NCBI RefSeq assembly: GCF_018861905.1 | Contig: NZ_JAHLDU010000021.1 | Location: 1 to 64,000 of the forward strand | DNA length: 64,000 bases | Direction: 5' to 3' | Source: Clostridium sp. DSM 17811 | Lineage (GTDB): Bacteria; Bacillota; Clostridia; Clostridiales; Clostridiaceae | Part shown: positions 16,050 through 25,925 of the stretch, piece by piece | Layout: the number at the start of each line of letters is the position of its first letter | Position numbering within the stretch: position 1 is the stretch's first letter | The notes under the pieces: model-generated | Told to the model about the DNA's origin: nothing | The model's input: the letters and a program-made list of their open reading frames with translations, nothing else | Databases searched by the model: none | Position numbers and translations under genes: made by a program

Positions 16050-17036
16050 ATGAGCACTTTCATGTTTAAAAATGAAAATTATAAATATACTCCTGTGAGT
16101 AATATTTTTATAGATAAGTTTATGCCTAGAGCTAGAGGGGAATTTGTTAAAGTTTATCTTCTCGGACTAAAGTATTGTGCATCTGGAGAAATAGGTGCTA
16201 CATCTTCGGTAATAGCAAATACTCTTGGACTTTTAGAAACGGATGTCGTTAATGCTTGGAACTACTGGAATGATGAAACCATAATTAAAATGACTCCAAT
16301 TGATAATATGGGTAATTTTAACATTGAATTTTTAGACCTTTTAGATGTCCCAAATGAGAATATACAAAATATAAATTTACTCGAGGAATTAACCAACTCT
16401 TCAATAAAGGGCATGCTACAGGATATTGAAAAACTATTAGCCAAACCATTATCACCAAAAGAAATGACAATGTACCTAAGCTGGCAAAAAGATTATAATT
16501 TTCCCCCAGAATTAATACTTCTATTAATTCAATACTGCGTATCAAAAGGTAAGGTTGATTATAGGTACATTGAAACCATTGCCATTGCATGGCATGATGC
16601 AGATATTAAAAATATTGAAGATGCGCAATCTTATATAAAGAAACATGAGGATAAATGGATAAACATTAGAAAAATATTAAATTATCTAGGGATTAAAGCT
16701 CCCGAAATAATGAAACCTCAGGAACAAATACTGGATAAATGGATAAATGTTTATAAATTTTCTCTCGAAATTATATTTAAAGCTTGCGATATTTGTTTTG
16801 ATAGACTTAACAGAGCTGATTTTAAATATATTGATGGGATTCTAAATAGTTGGTTTAAAGACGGCATAAACTCGCTTCAGGACATAGAAAAGAAAGATAA
16901 AAAACATGCACTTACTACCAAACGCAATACTGCGGGTGGTAAACCTACTAAAGGCAGCTTTAATGATTATGAACAAAGAGCCTACGACTTTGATGAACTA
17001 GAAAAAAAATTACTAGGATGGGATAAAAATGATTAA
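16050..17036 (+). CDS. DnaD-like replication initiation protein
   Basis: The 328-residue protein has an N-terminal winged-helix region (ARGEFVKVYLLGLKYC, with a helix choice typical of DnaD) and two C-terminal DnaD/DnaB2 segments (residues about 128-200 and 220-290), including SWQKDYNFPPELILLLI. In Bacillus DnaD and DnaB help DnaI load the replicative helicase. The stop overlaps the start of the downstream DnaC/DnaI gene by 8 nt. GGAAGG site. Confidence 0.9.
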   Translation: MSTFMFKNENYKYTPVSNIFIDKFMPRARGEFVKVYLLGLKYCASGEIGATSSVIANTLGLLETDVVNAWNYWNDETIIKMTPIDNMGNFNIEFLDLLDVPNENIQNINLLEELTNSSIKGMLQDIEKLLAKPLSPKEMTMYLSWQKDYNFPPELILLLIQYCVSKGKVDYRYIETIAIAWHDADIKNIEDAQSYIKKHEDKWINIRKILNYLGIKAPEIMKPQEQILDKWINVYKFSLEIIFKACDICFDRLNRADFKYIDGILNSWFKDGINSLQDIEKKDKKHALTTKRNTAGGKPTKGSFNDYEQRAYDFDELEKKLLGWDKND

Positions 17037-18009
17037 AGGTTATCAAACCAAGATATTAAGTATATATGATCAAATAAGACAAGAAGAAGAATCTGACTTT
17101 AGGAAAAGGAAAATTCATATAGAAGAAACTCATCCTGAAATTATTGGATTAGATAAAAAAATAGGTAAATTGTGTATTGAATTATCTATTAGTGCCTTGA
17201 AGAATACTGATAATAGAGAAAGCCATTTACATGACTTAAAAGAAAAAATAATGGATCTAAGGGTAAAAAAATCTGAGCTATTAGTATCTAATGGCTTTGA
17301 CATGGAGTACCTTAATTTACATTATAGATGTAATAAATGCCGCGATACCGGATTTATTGGGAACACTAAATGCTCTTGCTTTAAACAAAAAGTAGTAGAT
17401 GTTTATTATACTGGATCTGAATTAAAAAGCATGCTCAAAACTCATAATTTTGATAATTTTAAATTGGATTATTATCCTTCTAGGAAAAGTGAACTTGAAT
17501 CAATATCTCCAAAAAAGAACATGGAAAAGATTTTATCTATATCTATGAGCTTTTTGAAAAACTTCGACACTACTGATGAAAATTTATTGTTTTACGGGAG
17601 TTCTGGAACAGGGAAAACATTTCTGTCTCATTGTATTACAAAAGAATTAATTGATAAAGGTTCCTTTGTAGTATATAGGACGGCTGAGGAATTAATAAGG
17701 GCTTTAAAAGATATTAGATTTAATAACAATAGTGCTTTAGAAGAATTACTAATAGATTGTGACTTACTTATTATAGATGATTTAGGTACCGAGCAGCTTT
17801 CAGATTTTAATAAAGCTGAACTGTTTAACTTGCTTAATACTAAGTTATTAAAACAAAAGAAGATGGTAGTATCTACCAATTTATCTCTTGAAAGTTTACT
17901 TAAAACTTATGCAGAAAGAATAACTTCTAGATTATTTGGCAATTTTACTGCGTGCAAGTTCTTTGGAGATGATATAAGAATAAAGGAAAACTTGAGTAAA
18001 TTAAAATAG
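17029..18009 (+). CDS. dnaC: Helicase loader / DnaC-DnaI-type AAA+ ATPase
   Basis: A 326-residue AAA+ protein. The N-terminal part is a helical segment with a cysteine zinc site (RCNKCRDTGFIGNTKCSCFK). Walker A is YGSSGTGKTFLS, Walker B is CDLLIIDDLGTEQ, with a sensor-like VVSTNLSLESL and arginine finger ERITSRLFGNF. It should load DnaB (32374-33705) on origin DNA with the DnaD-like partner upstream. Confidence 0.92.
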   Translation: MIKGYQTKILSIYDQIRQEEESDFRKRKIHIEETHPEIIGLDKKIGKLCIELSISALKNTDNRESHLHDLKEKIMDLRVKKSELLVSNGFDMEYLNLHYRCNKCRDTGFIGNTKCSCFKQKVVDVYYTGSELKSMLKTHNFDNFKLDYYPSRKSELESISPKKNMEKILSISMSFLKNFDTTDENLLFYGSSGTGKTFLSHCITKELIDKGSFVVYRTAEELIRALKDIRFNNNSALEELLIDCDLLIIDDLGTEQLSDFNKAELFNLLNTKLLKQKKMVVSTNLSLESLLKTYAERITSRLFGNFTACKFFGDDIRIKENLSKLK

Positions 18010-18025
18010 TATTAAAATATAATTA

Positions 18026-18083
18026 ATAATAGAAAGTACATATTACTGCAAATACATTTGTAATAATATGTACTTTCTATTAT
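18026..18083 (+). terminator. Terminator/palindromic repeat copy B after dnaC
   Basis: Perfect 20-bp A/T-rich stem (18026-18045 with 18064-18083) and an 18-nt loop. Its inner 48 bp (18031-18078) are the second copy of the repeat at 7128-7175. It lies 16 bp past the dnaC stop codon and can act as terminator. Confidence 0.8.
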
Positions 18084-18134
18084 TATACACTTTTCTAAAA
18101 TGACAATAAAATCTAATAATTTTTCAGTGAATTA

Positions 18135-18168
18135 AAAAAAGTTCTAAACTAATGTTTAGAACTTTTTT
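18135..18168 (-). terminator. Terminator of the tRNA operon
   Basis: AAAAAAGTTCTAAAC / GTTTAGAACTTTTTT stem with a 4-nt loop. It directly abuts the CCA end of the last tRNA-Thr and ends in a T-run on the minus strand. Confidence 0.9.
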
Positions 18169-18242
18169 GGAGCTAGCAATAGGAATTGAACCTACAACCT
18201 GCTGATTACAAGTCAGCTGCTCTACCGTTGAGCCATGCTAGC
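18168..18242 (-). tRNA. tRNA-Thr(TGT), copy 2 in transcription order
   Basis: 75-nt cloverleaf with a 7-bp acceptor (GCTAGCA...TGCTAGC), anticodon loop CTTGTAA (anticodon TGT) and T-loop TTCAATT. CCA is encoded. Identical in sequence to 18511-18585. Confidence 0.95.
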
Positions 18243-18249
18243 AAAAATA

Positions 18250-18326
18250 TGGCGACTCAGAAGGGACTCGGACCCTCGACCTCTGCCGTGACAGGGCAGC
18301 ACTCTAACCAACTGAGCTACTGAGCC
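18250..18326 (-). tRNA. tRNA-Asp(GTC)
   Basis: 77-nt cloverleaf; acceptor GGCTCAG with CTGAGTC, anticodon loop CTGTCAC (GTC), encoded CCA. Identical copy at 18595-18671. Confidence 0.95.
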
Positions 18327-18331
18327 ATATA

Positions 18332-18407
18332 TGGTGGGAACAACAGGGTTCGAACCTGTGACCCTCTGCTTGTAAGGCAGATGCTCTCCCAGCTGAGCTA
18401 TGCTCCC
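18332..18407 (-). tRNA. tRNA-Val(TAC)
   Basis: 76 nt; acceptor GGGAGCA with TGTTCCC, anticodon loop CTTACAA (TAC), T-loop TTCGAAC, encoded CCA. Copy at 18677-18752. Confidence 0.95.
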
Positions 18408-18420
18408 ATATATGTTTTGG

Positions 18421-18495
18421 TGGTGACTCCTAGGGGAATTGAACCCCTGTTACCACCGTGAAAGGGTGGTGTCTTAACCGCTTGACCAAGGAGCC
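18421..18495 (-). tRNA. tRNA-Glu(TTC)
   Basis: 75 nt; acceptor GGCTCCT with AGGAGTC, anticodon loop CTTTCAC (TTC). The discriminator A is followed by CCA and then a second CCA in the genome (18418-18420). Copy at 18766-18840. Confidence 0.95.
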
Positions 18496-18510
18496 TTATT
18501 AAATTTTAAA

Positions 18511-18585
18511 TGGAGCTAGCAATAGGAATTGAACCTACAACCTGCTGATTACAAGTCAGCTGCTCTACCGTTGAGCCATGCTAGC
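18511..18585 (-). tRNA. tRNA-Thr(TGT), promoter-proximal copy
   Basis: Same 75-nt sequence as 18168-18242, anticodon TGT, encoded CCA. It belongs to the duplicated quartet. Confidence 0.95.
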
Positions 18586-18594
18586 TAATAAAAA

Positions 18595-18671
18595 TGGCGA
18601 CTCAGAAGGGACTCGGACCCTCGACCTCTGCCGTGACAGGGCAGCACTCTAACCAACTGAGCTACTGAGCC
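18595..18671 (-). tRNA. tRNA-Asp(GTC), promoter-proximal copy
   Basis: Same 77-nt sequence as 18250-18326, anticodon GTC, encoded CCA. Confidence 0.95.
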
Positions 18672-18676
18672 ATATA

Positions 18677-18752
18677 TGGTGGGAACAACAGGGTTCGAAC
18701 CTGTGACCCTCTGCTTGTAAGGCAGATGCTCTCCCAGCTGAGCTATGCTCCC
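18677..18752 (-). tRNA. tRNA-Val(TAC), promoter-proximal copy
   Basis: Same 76-nt sequence as 18332-18407, anticodon TAC, encoded CCA. Confidence 0.95.
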
Positions 18753-18765
18753 ATATATGTTTTGG

Positions 18766-18840
18766 TGGTGACTCCTAGGGGAATTGAACCCCTGTTACCA
18801 CCGTGAAAGGGTGGTGTCTTAACCGCTTGACCAAGGAGCC
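18766..18840 (-). tRNA. tRNA-Glu(TTC), first tRNA of the operon
   Basis: Same 75-nt sequence as 18421-18495, with the CCACCA end. It is the tRNA nearest the promoter at 18897-18925. Confidence 0.95.
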
Positions 18841-18896
18841 ATAGTCGTTGTCACTTTATTGATTATGTAGTTGGGTCTCGCAACCCGACATAAACT

Positions 18897-18925
18897 ATAA
18901 TACCTAATTTTTCTTAATGTGTCAA
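18897..18925 (-). promoter_or_regulatory. Promoter of the eight-tRNA operon
   Basis: TTGACA (18920-18925), 17-bp spacer and TATTAT (18897-18902) on the minus strand. A small GTTGGGT/ACCCGAC dyad lies just downstream in the leader. The rest of the 18841-19176 spacer is A/T-rich and leads to the divergent flavoprotein gene. Confidence 0.85.
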
Positions 18926-19176
18926 CATATTTTCTTGTTTTTTTCATTCTTTTTTTTTAATATAGTATATAACCCTAGTAAATTCAACGGTTTAAGCTTT
19001 AAATAAATTTTATGTTTTTTTTGATATATTACTATTCGCTGCTAAATTTTAGACAGACTTTATGATTTTATATGAAATTATATAAAATCCATGTTCATCC
19101 TACTCATTTTAGGGTAAAATTATAATCAAACAATTTATATTACAAACATAATTTTTTCTCGAAGGGAGAGATTTTC

Positions 19177-20406
19177 TTGAAACATACTCTTATAATAGTT
19201 GGCGGAGGCGCTTCCGGTCTAACAGCTGCTCTTATAGCTAAGGATTTTGGTATAGATGTAGCGATAATCGAAGGAAGCGATAGAATTGGCAAAAAAATAT
19301 TAACTACTGGTAACGGTAGATGTAATATTAGTAATGATAATATAAATAGCGATAGATACCACAGTGATAATCCTGGTTTCTTTGCAGATACTCTAAATTC
19401 TTTTTCTGCAGCAGATACTATAGATTTTTTCGCTTCTTTGGGCATACCTTTGGTAACCGTAGATGGAGGTAAAATGTTCCCTATGTCTATGCAGGCCTCC
19501 TCAGTTCTTGATATATTAAGATTTTCTCTAGACGAAAAAAACATTCCTGTCTATACAAATAGCAAAGCTAAGGAAATAACTAAAACTAAGAAGGGCTTTA
19601 AAATTTATAGCTCAGATAATAGTATATATGAATGTGACAGGTTGATTCTTGCTGCTGGTGGCAAATGTGCCCCTAAAACAGGTTCTGACGGCTCTGGATA
19701 TACATTGGCAAGGCAATTAGGTCACGATGTGCTTCCTCAAGTACCCGCCCTTGTACAGCTTAAATTAAACTATAGTAGATTAAAAGCTTTATCTGGAGTA
19801 AAATTTGATGGCTATGGAGAAATATTTATAAATGGCTTACGTGTTCAAAAGGAATTTGGAGAAATACTCTTTACGGACTACGGCATTTCTGGCCCTCCAA
19901 TACTTCAACTTAGCAGGACTGCAGCTTATGGCTTATCTAAAAGTAATAAAGTTTCTTTAAAAATTGATATGTTACCAAATATTAGCCGTGAAGATCTACC
20001 AAAGTTTTTGAACAAACATTGGTCATTATTTGAAAGTCGCGACCTTTGTGATTCATTTATTGGCATAATTCACAAAAAACTTATTCCAATAATTTTAAAA
20101 GAAGCCAAAATAGAAGATATGCATAAAGCTTGCTGCGATTTAGCGTTAATAGAAAAAGAAGCCATTTATGATTTGCTTAAACATTGGCAATTTGAAGTAT
20201 CAGGCACTAATTCTTTTTCAAATGCCCAAGTTACTGCGGGGGGGATTAATACAAAAGAAATTAACCCTCAAACTCTAGAATCTAATATTATAAAGGGCCT
20301 GTTTTTTGCAGGTGAAATATTAGATGTTGATGGAGATTGTGGTGGTTTTAACCTTCAATGGGCATGGAGTTCTGGTGCTGTTGCAGGAAGAAATGCTTCC
20401 AAATAG
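19177..20406 (+). CDS. BaiN/YhiN-family NAD(P)/FAD-dependent flavoprotein (HI0933-like)
   Basis: The 409-residue protein opens with the FAD dinucleotide motif IIVGGGASGLTAALIA and carries the HI0933 family signatures TTGNGRCNISN, AAGGKCAPKTGSDGSGY and VTAGGINTKEI, with the C-terminal FAD motif GLFFAGEILDVDGDCGGFNLQ. The start is TTG, with GAAGGGAG about eight bases upstream. The family includes the bile-acid enzyme BaiN, but most members have no known substrate. Confidence 0.88.
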   Translation: MKHTLIIVGGGASGLTAALIAKDFGIDVAIIEGSDRIGKKILTTGNGRCNISNDNINSDRYHSDNPGFFADTLNSFSAADTIDFFASLGIPLVTVDGGKMFPMSMQASSVLDILRFSLDEKNIPVYTNSKAKEITKTKKGFKIYSSDNSIYECDRLILAAGGKCAPKTGSDGSGYTLARQLGHDVLPQVPALVQLKLNYSRLKALSGVKFDGYGEIFINGLRVQKEFGEILFTDYGISGPPILQLSRTAAYGLSKSNKVSLKIDMLPNISREDLPKFLNKHWSLFESRDLCDSFIGIIHKKLIPIILKEAKIEDMHKACCDLALIEKEAIYDLLKHWQFEVSGTNSFSNAQVTAGGINTKEINPQTLESNIIKGLFFAGEILDVDGDCGGFNLQWAWSSGAVAGRNASK

Positions 20407-20418
20407 ATTTTCTTAGTG

Positions 20419-20648
20419 TTTTCTTATATTATGCTATAACAAAAAGTAAATAGTGCTCGGATTGCTTTCACTTCACCAAGTAATTCTAAAATTTATATTA
20501 TTTTCATCTGCTAAAAATCACAAACTCGCTATCGCTCAAACATGTGATTTCCTTTACGCATCTGCAAATAATATAAATTAAGAATTACTATGGTTCGCTC
20601 AAATGCATCCTATGCACTATTTACTTTTGTTAGCATAATATAAGAGAA
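20419..20648. mobile_element. MITE-like 230-bp imperfect palindrome
   Basis: Terminal arms of about 35 nt (20422-20456 and 20614-20645) pair with two small indels. Inside, AGTAATTCT plus an A/T-rich block (20479-20505) pairs with 20566-20589, and AAATCACA pairs with TGTGATTT (20543-20550). The motif TCGCTCAAA appears twice. There is no coding capacity. The pattern fits a non-autonomous miniature inverted-repeat element or a very long RNA hairpin. No clear target duplication. The rest of the 20407-20917 spacer has no gene; a partial terminal-arm match lies at 20876-20897. Confidence 0.65.
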
Positions 20649-20917
20649 TACAATTTTAAACAATCACTCAACATTACCAAACCCAAACAACACCCGTATG
20701 GCTGTTTCATCTAATATAAACAACAAAAATATAATTGATATTAGTATCTAAAATCACAATTAATATACTCAGTAATTATTCGGTTTTATGGTTGTGACGA
20801 TTAATATAAAATTCACAAAAATCACAACTTCAACTGTACTCATTTATTCGTTAAAACCATATCAAGCAATATATACTTTTCGTTATAGCATATTCTAAAA
20901 AAAGTAATTCTAATCTA

Positions 20918-21670
20918 CTATATCCAGATACTTTCCAAAAATGTAATCTCAACACCCTCTTCATTTATGATTCTATGTCTACATATTGTTTTATCAACTT
21001 CTTTTATAACCTGTGTGCTTACTTTTATGATTTCACCGTATTTTGTTTCCTTTATGTAAGTCACCTTAATATTTTTAAGTTCTTTATTTAATATTATGTC
21101 CTCAGGTATTGTCTCTATTGCCCATGCTGCATATTTCACATTGTTTACATGCATATTTGTATCAATATCGCTGTATCTCACCTGGAAACTCTTCTCATTA
21201 TCTACTTCATTTATTGATAATATATTATCAATATTTTTCAATGTATTTGGACTATCCTCTATGCCATAAACTTCATATAATTCTTTTGTAACTCTTATTG
21301 GTCTTCTTGTATCTGTGTTTATTAAAATCCAAATTGAATCAGCATGTCCTATTTTATTTCCTTTACCATCAAAGATATCATATTTCCTATCTGCATAAAA
21401 CTTTTTAAAAGAATGTGCAAATGTCTCAACCTTTATGGTCTCGTTAAGAAGCGGGTAAGACTTAATTTCTATATCCCATTTATATAAGACCCAGGCCATT
21501 TTATTCTCTTTAAGGTAGTCTATTCCAACTCCTAAAGTTTCGCTTTGATACATCGCCATATCTCCTAGATAATTCATTATACTTGTAATCAGAACTCTTT
21601 TTTGTATGTCTACTTCATAATAATGAATGTTATACTCTCTGCTTGTAACCACTGGATTTTTACTCATCAT
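20918..21670 (-). CDS. Acyl-ACP thioesterase
   Basis: Hydrolyses acyl-ACP to free fatty acid. It has 250 aa arranged as two hotdog domains; the first carries YEVDIQKRVLITSIMNYLGDMA and WVLYKWDIEIKSYP, the second has RYSDIDTNMHVNNVKYAAWAIE (Asn/His active-site region typical of FatA/FatB and bacterial thioesterases). Two consecutive ATG codons make the exact start (21670 or 21667) uncertain. It is unlinked to the fab operon. Confidence 0.9.
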   Translation of the reverse strand: MMSKNPVVTSREYNIHYYEVDIQKRVLITSIMNYLGDMAMYQSETLGVGIDYLKENKMAWVLYKWDIEIKSYPLLNETIKVETFAHSFKKFYADRKYDIFDGKGNKIGHADSIWILINTDTRRPIRVTKELYEVYGIEDSPNTLKNIDNILSINEVDNEKSFQVRYSDIDTNMHVNNVKYAAWAIETIPEDIILNKELKNIKVTYIKETKYGEIIKVSTQVIKEVDKTICRHRIINEEGVEITFLESIWI

Positions 21671-21941
21671 ATCACCCCTATATTTTTTATAAGTACATAA
21701 TATCTAATAATTTTGTTATTAATAATTTTTTTATACTTAGATTATATCAAAATAAACTGCTTAAATATTCGATAATAAGTTAATATAAATATAAACTTTG
21801 ATAAATTTTTATTTATCTATGTAATTGTTATGAAATAAGTGATAAAATATTGTTGTCAGTATTCATTACGAAACTGAACTATAAATAAGGATTATGAATA
21901 GGTCGACTTATATCCTTATGGAATAAGAGCGGAGGGAACAC

Positions 21942-22535
21942 ATGATTAATAACAACTCTATTAAAATTAGAAAAATAAAAACAAGTGAACTTACAACCAT
22001 TGGTATGCTATCAGCTGTTTGTGTAGTACTTGGATTAACTGGATATGGTTTTATTCCACTTCCTGGTGCCAAAGCTACTATAATGCATATTCCGGTTATT
22101 ATAGGTTCAATTATAGGTGGCCCTATAGTTGGAATGACGATTGGTTTAATATTTGGTGTTTTTAGTATTATACAAAACATAACCGCCCCCAATATACTAT
22201 CTTTTGCTTTTATAAATCCTTTAGTATCTGTATTACCAAGGGTTCTTATTGGTCTTACTTCGTACTATGTTTATAAACTAAGCTTTGGTAAAAATGAAAA
22301 CCTAAGAATTGGACTTGCTACCGTAATTGGTTCTTTAACTAACACATTTGGGGTTTTAACTATGGTATACATTTTATACGCAGCTAAATTCGCCGTTTCT
22401 AAGGGCATAGATCCTTCTATTGCTGCAAAAACTATTTATGGCATTGCTATAATAAATGGTGTTCCAGAAGCCATCATAGCTACTATAATTACCATTCCTG
22501 TTATATTGGCCATTAAAAAAATAAGAAAAACTTAA
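21942..22535 (+). CDS. ECF transporter S component (substrate unknown)
   Basis: A 197-residue protein with five to six membrane helices and the S-component pattern ATIMHIPVIIGSIIGGPIVG followed by TIGLIFGVFSIIQN. It binds a vitamin-like substrate and works with a shared EcfAAT energising module, which is not in this window. The GGAGG ribosome binding site is strong. The 21671-21941 leader contains a small AAGGAT/ATCCTT dyad but no riboswitch I can identify. Confidence 0.85.
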   Translation: MINNNSIKIRKIKTSELTTIGMLSAVCVVLGLTGYGFIPLPGAKATIMHIPVIIGSIIGGPIVGMTIGLIFGVFSIIQNITAPNILSFAFINPLVSVLPRVLIGLTSYYVYKLSFGKNENLRIGLATVIGSLTNTFGVLTMVYILYAAKFAVSKGIDPSIAAKTIYGIAIINGVPEAIIATIITIPVILAIKKIRKT

Positions 22536-22540
22536 AAAAC

Positions 22541-22568
22541 AAGACACTTAGCATTTGCTAAGTGTCTT
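22541..22568. terminator. Bidirectional terminator between the ECF gene and the DUF1858 gene
   Basis: AAGACACTTAGCA / TGCTAAGTGTCTT stem with a 2-nt centre, followed by T7 on the plus strand and T6 on the minus strand. Confidence 0.9.
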
Positions 22569-22575
22569 AATTTTT

Positions 22576-22761
22576 TTATGCGTTTATTGCAGTCATTAAT
22601 TCTTCTAAATTAAGACCATGAACCATTGATGCTTCTTCTAATGTTTCAGCTTGTGCTGAAGGGCATCCAACACAACCCATTCCAAAATTCATTAATACTT
22701 GAACTGATTCTGGTTTTTGTCTTACAACTTCGCCTATTGTCATATCCTTAGTTATTTTCAT
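22576..22761 (-). CDS. DUF1858 domain protein, small redox disulfide type
   Basis: The 61-residue protein matches the DUF1858 pattern ([17 protein letters not shown] at the start, then [17 protein letters not shown]), with a redox-type C-x2-C motif near residue 30. The family is often near hybrid-cluster proteins and sulfur/iron metabolism genes in anaerobes. GAGG precedes the ATG. A repeated GAGAAT block at 22844-22861 upstream resembles a Fur-type box. Confidence 0.88.
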   Translation of the reverse strand: MKITKDMTIGEVVRQKPESVQVLMNFGMGCVGCPSAQAETLEEASMVHGLNLEELMTAINA

Positions 22762-22843
22762 ATTATATACCTCACTTTATTTTAGTTTGAAATAATTATA
22801 TCAGAATTTGACTAGTTAATAAATAAAAATATTCACTAACTTT

Positions 22844-22861
22844 AATTCTCATTCTCATTGT
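22844..22861. promoter_or_regulatory. Fur-box-like repeat upstream of the DUF1858 gene
   Basis: On the minus strand the site reads ACAATGAGAATGAGAATT, with repeated GAGAAT/ATGAGAAT units as in Fur-type boxes. It lies 83-100 bp upstream of the start codon. It might instead be a chance A/T-rich repeat. Confidence 0.35.
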
Positions 22862-23011
22862 ATTCTATATACTTAAACTTTACTAGTACGCACTTTTTTA
22901 ATCTTTAGTACCAATTTGTATACCTTATGCATATTTTCTATATTATTTATATTTTCCTATAATATAAAAAACATACATGAGTATAAAACAATTTAATATA
23001 ATATTTATATA

Positions 23012-24352
<1,341 letters not shown>

Positions 24353-24456
24353 TCAAACTTTATTGCCTATTATGTTTACTTTATATCTAAATTATACACT
24401 TTAAACATTCATATAACCAATTATTTAAATTAATCATCATCGAAGGTGCTGTAATC

Positions 24457-25869
24457 TTAATCTTCCTTTGTAGTTATATCTCTTGCTACTATGACTCCAG
24501 TTGCAGATGCTTGCATTAGCCCTCTAGTTATTCCTGCACCATCCCCTATAGTATACAAATTGTTAATTGCTGTTTCAAACTTATCATTTGTACTAAATTT
24601 ACTAGAATAAAACTTAACTTCTACGCCATATAATAATGTATTTTTACTATATAACCCTGGAGCTATCTTGTCAAAAGCCTTTAATGCTTCTACAATAGAC
24701 GTTAAATGTCTTTGTGGTAATACAAAACTTAAATCACCTGGTACTGCCGATTTTAGGGTAGGCACTGTAGTTGACTTACTTAATCTATTAACATCTGTTC
24801 TTCTTCCCTTTAGTAAATCCCCGAGTCTTTGAACCATTATTCCGCCACCAGTTAACATATTACCTAACTGAGCTATATATTTTCCATAACCAATAGGCTG
24901 ATTAAATGGCTCTGTAAAACTAGTAGATACAAGCATTGCAAAGTTTGTATTATTCGTTCTAAGCTTTTGATCTGAGTAACTATGACCATTTACAACTGCA
25001 ATAGTATTATCATCATAATACTCTGCTGACACTACTCCACCTGGATTCATACAAAAGGTTCTAACCTTGTTACCAAAGGTATCAGAATAATAAACTAATT
25101 TTGCCTCATATAAGTCCTTTGTTAGATGATCCATAACAGAATTAGGTACCTCTACTCTTACCCCAATATCTACCGCATTATTAGTAACCTTTATGCCATG
25201 TTTTTTAGCCTCATTTGCAATCCACTCAGCCCCACCTCTACCAGGAGCAGCTACAACGTATTTCGCATTAACCTTAAATACACCGTCTTTATTCTTTAAT
25301 AATACTCCAGTAGCTTTATTGTCCTCAATTATTATCTCTTCCACTTCACTAAGTTCAACAAAGTCTGTATTTGTATTGTCTATTAAATGATGATACATAG
25401 ATTTTAAGACTTCATACGCAAGTTCTGTTCCTAAATGCCTTACCGGGCACTCAACAAGACGAATATTGTGTTTACTTGCCTCATATTTAACGTCCTCTAC
25501 TTTATCACTGTTAAGTCCATAGACCTTTTCATTTGCTCCAAACTCTATGTATATATCATCACAGTATTTTATCAATTTTTTTGATTCATCTTCAGACAAA
25601 TATTCTAGAAGTCTTCCACCAACTTCTGGGCTTAGCGAAAGCTTACCATCTGAAAAAGCTCCAGCTCCAGCCCATCCATATGTTATTCCACAGGGATTAC
25701 ATTTGACACATTTACCATTGATCCTCGCTGGACATTTTCTTTTCTCTATATTTCTTCCTTTATCAACTATAAGTACACTGAGTTCAGGTTTTTTATTAGC
25801 AATTTCCAGTGCGGTAAATATTCCCGCTGGACCGGCTCCTACAACAATTACATCGTAAAAATTTTTCAT
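24457..25869 (-). CDS. FAD-dependent dehydrogenase of the COG2509 type
   Basis: A 470-residue flavoprotein with the FAD motif DVIVVGAGPAGIFTA, a cysteine-rich segment (CPARINGKCVKCNPC) and GITYGWAGAGAFSDGKLSL, then a C-terminal NLYTIGDGAGITRGLMQAS that closes the FAD site. Family members are uncharacterised FAD dehydrogenases common in anaerobes. AAGGAGG precedes the ATG by eight bases. A 13-bp stem hairpin (25926-25959) lies in the leader. Confidence 0.85.
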   Translation of the reverse strand: MKNFYDVIVVGAGPAGIFTALEIANKKPELSVLIVDKGRNIEKRKCPARINGKCVKCNPCGITYGWAGAGAFSDGKLSLSPEVGGRLLEYLSEDESKKLIKYCDDIYIEFGANEKVYGLNSDKVEDVKYEASKHNIRLVECPVRHLGTELAYEVLKSMYHHLIDNTNTDFVELSEVEEIIIEDNKATGVLLKNKDGVFKVNAKYVVAAPGRGGAEWIANEAKKHGIKVTNNAVDIGVRVEVPNSVMDHLTKDLYEAKLVYYSDTFGNKVRTFCMNPGGVVSAEYYDDNTIAVVNGHSYSDQKLRTNNTNFAMLVSTSFTEPFNQPIGYGKYIAQLGNMLTGGGIMVQRLGDLLKGRRTDVNRLSKSTTVPTLKSAVPGDLSFVLPQRHLTSIVEALKAFDKIAPGLYSKNTLLYGVEVKFYSSKFSTNDKFETAINNLYTIGDGAGITRGLMQASATGVIVARDITTKED

Positions 25870-25925
25870 TTCATATGCCTCCTTATATTACTCCGTATAG
25901 AATAAAAATTATCAATGGTAACCAT

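Noticed and set aside
20650-20875. Possible gene between the MITE and the thioesterase
   Set aside because: All frames are short and broken; only A/T-rich sequence with small dyads is seen.
21720-21770. FabT-like site upstream of the acyl-ACP thioesterase
   Set aside because: TTTGATATAATCTAA keeps only one clear half; it lacks the TCAAA arm found at the two good operators.
21840-21941. Riboswitch upstream of the ECF S component
   Set aside because: A small AAGGAT/ATCCTT dyad exists but I could not fit TPP, FMN, THF, preQ1 or cobalamin riboswitch consensus elements.
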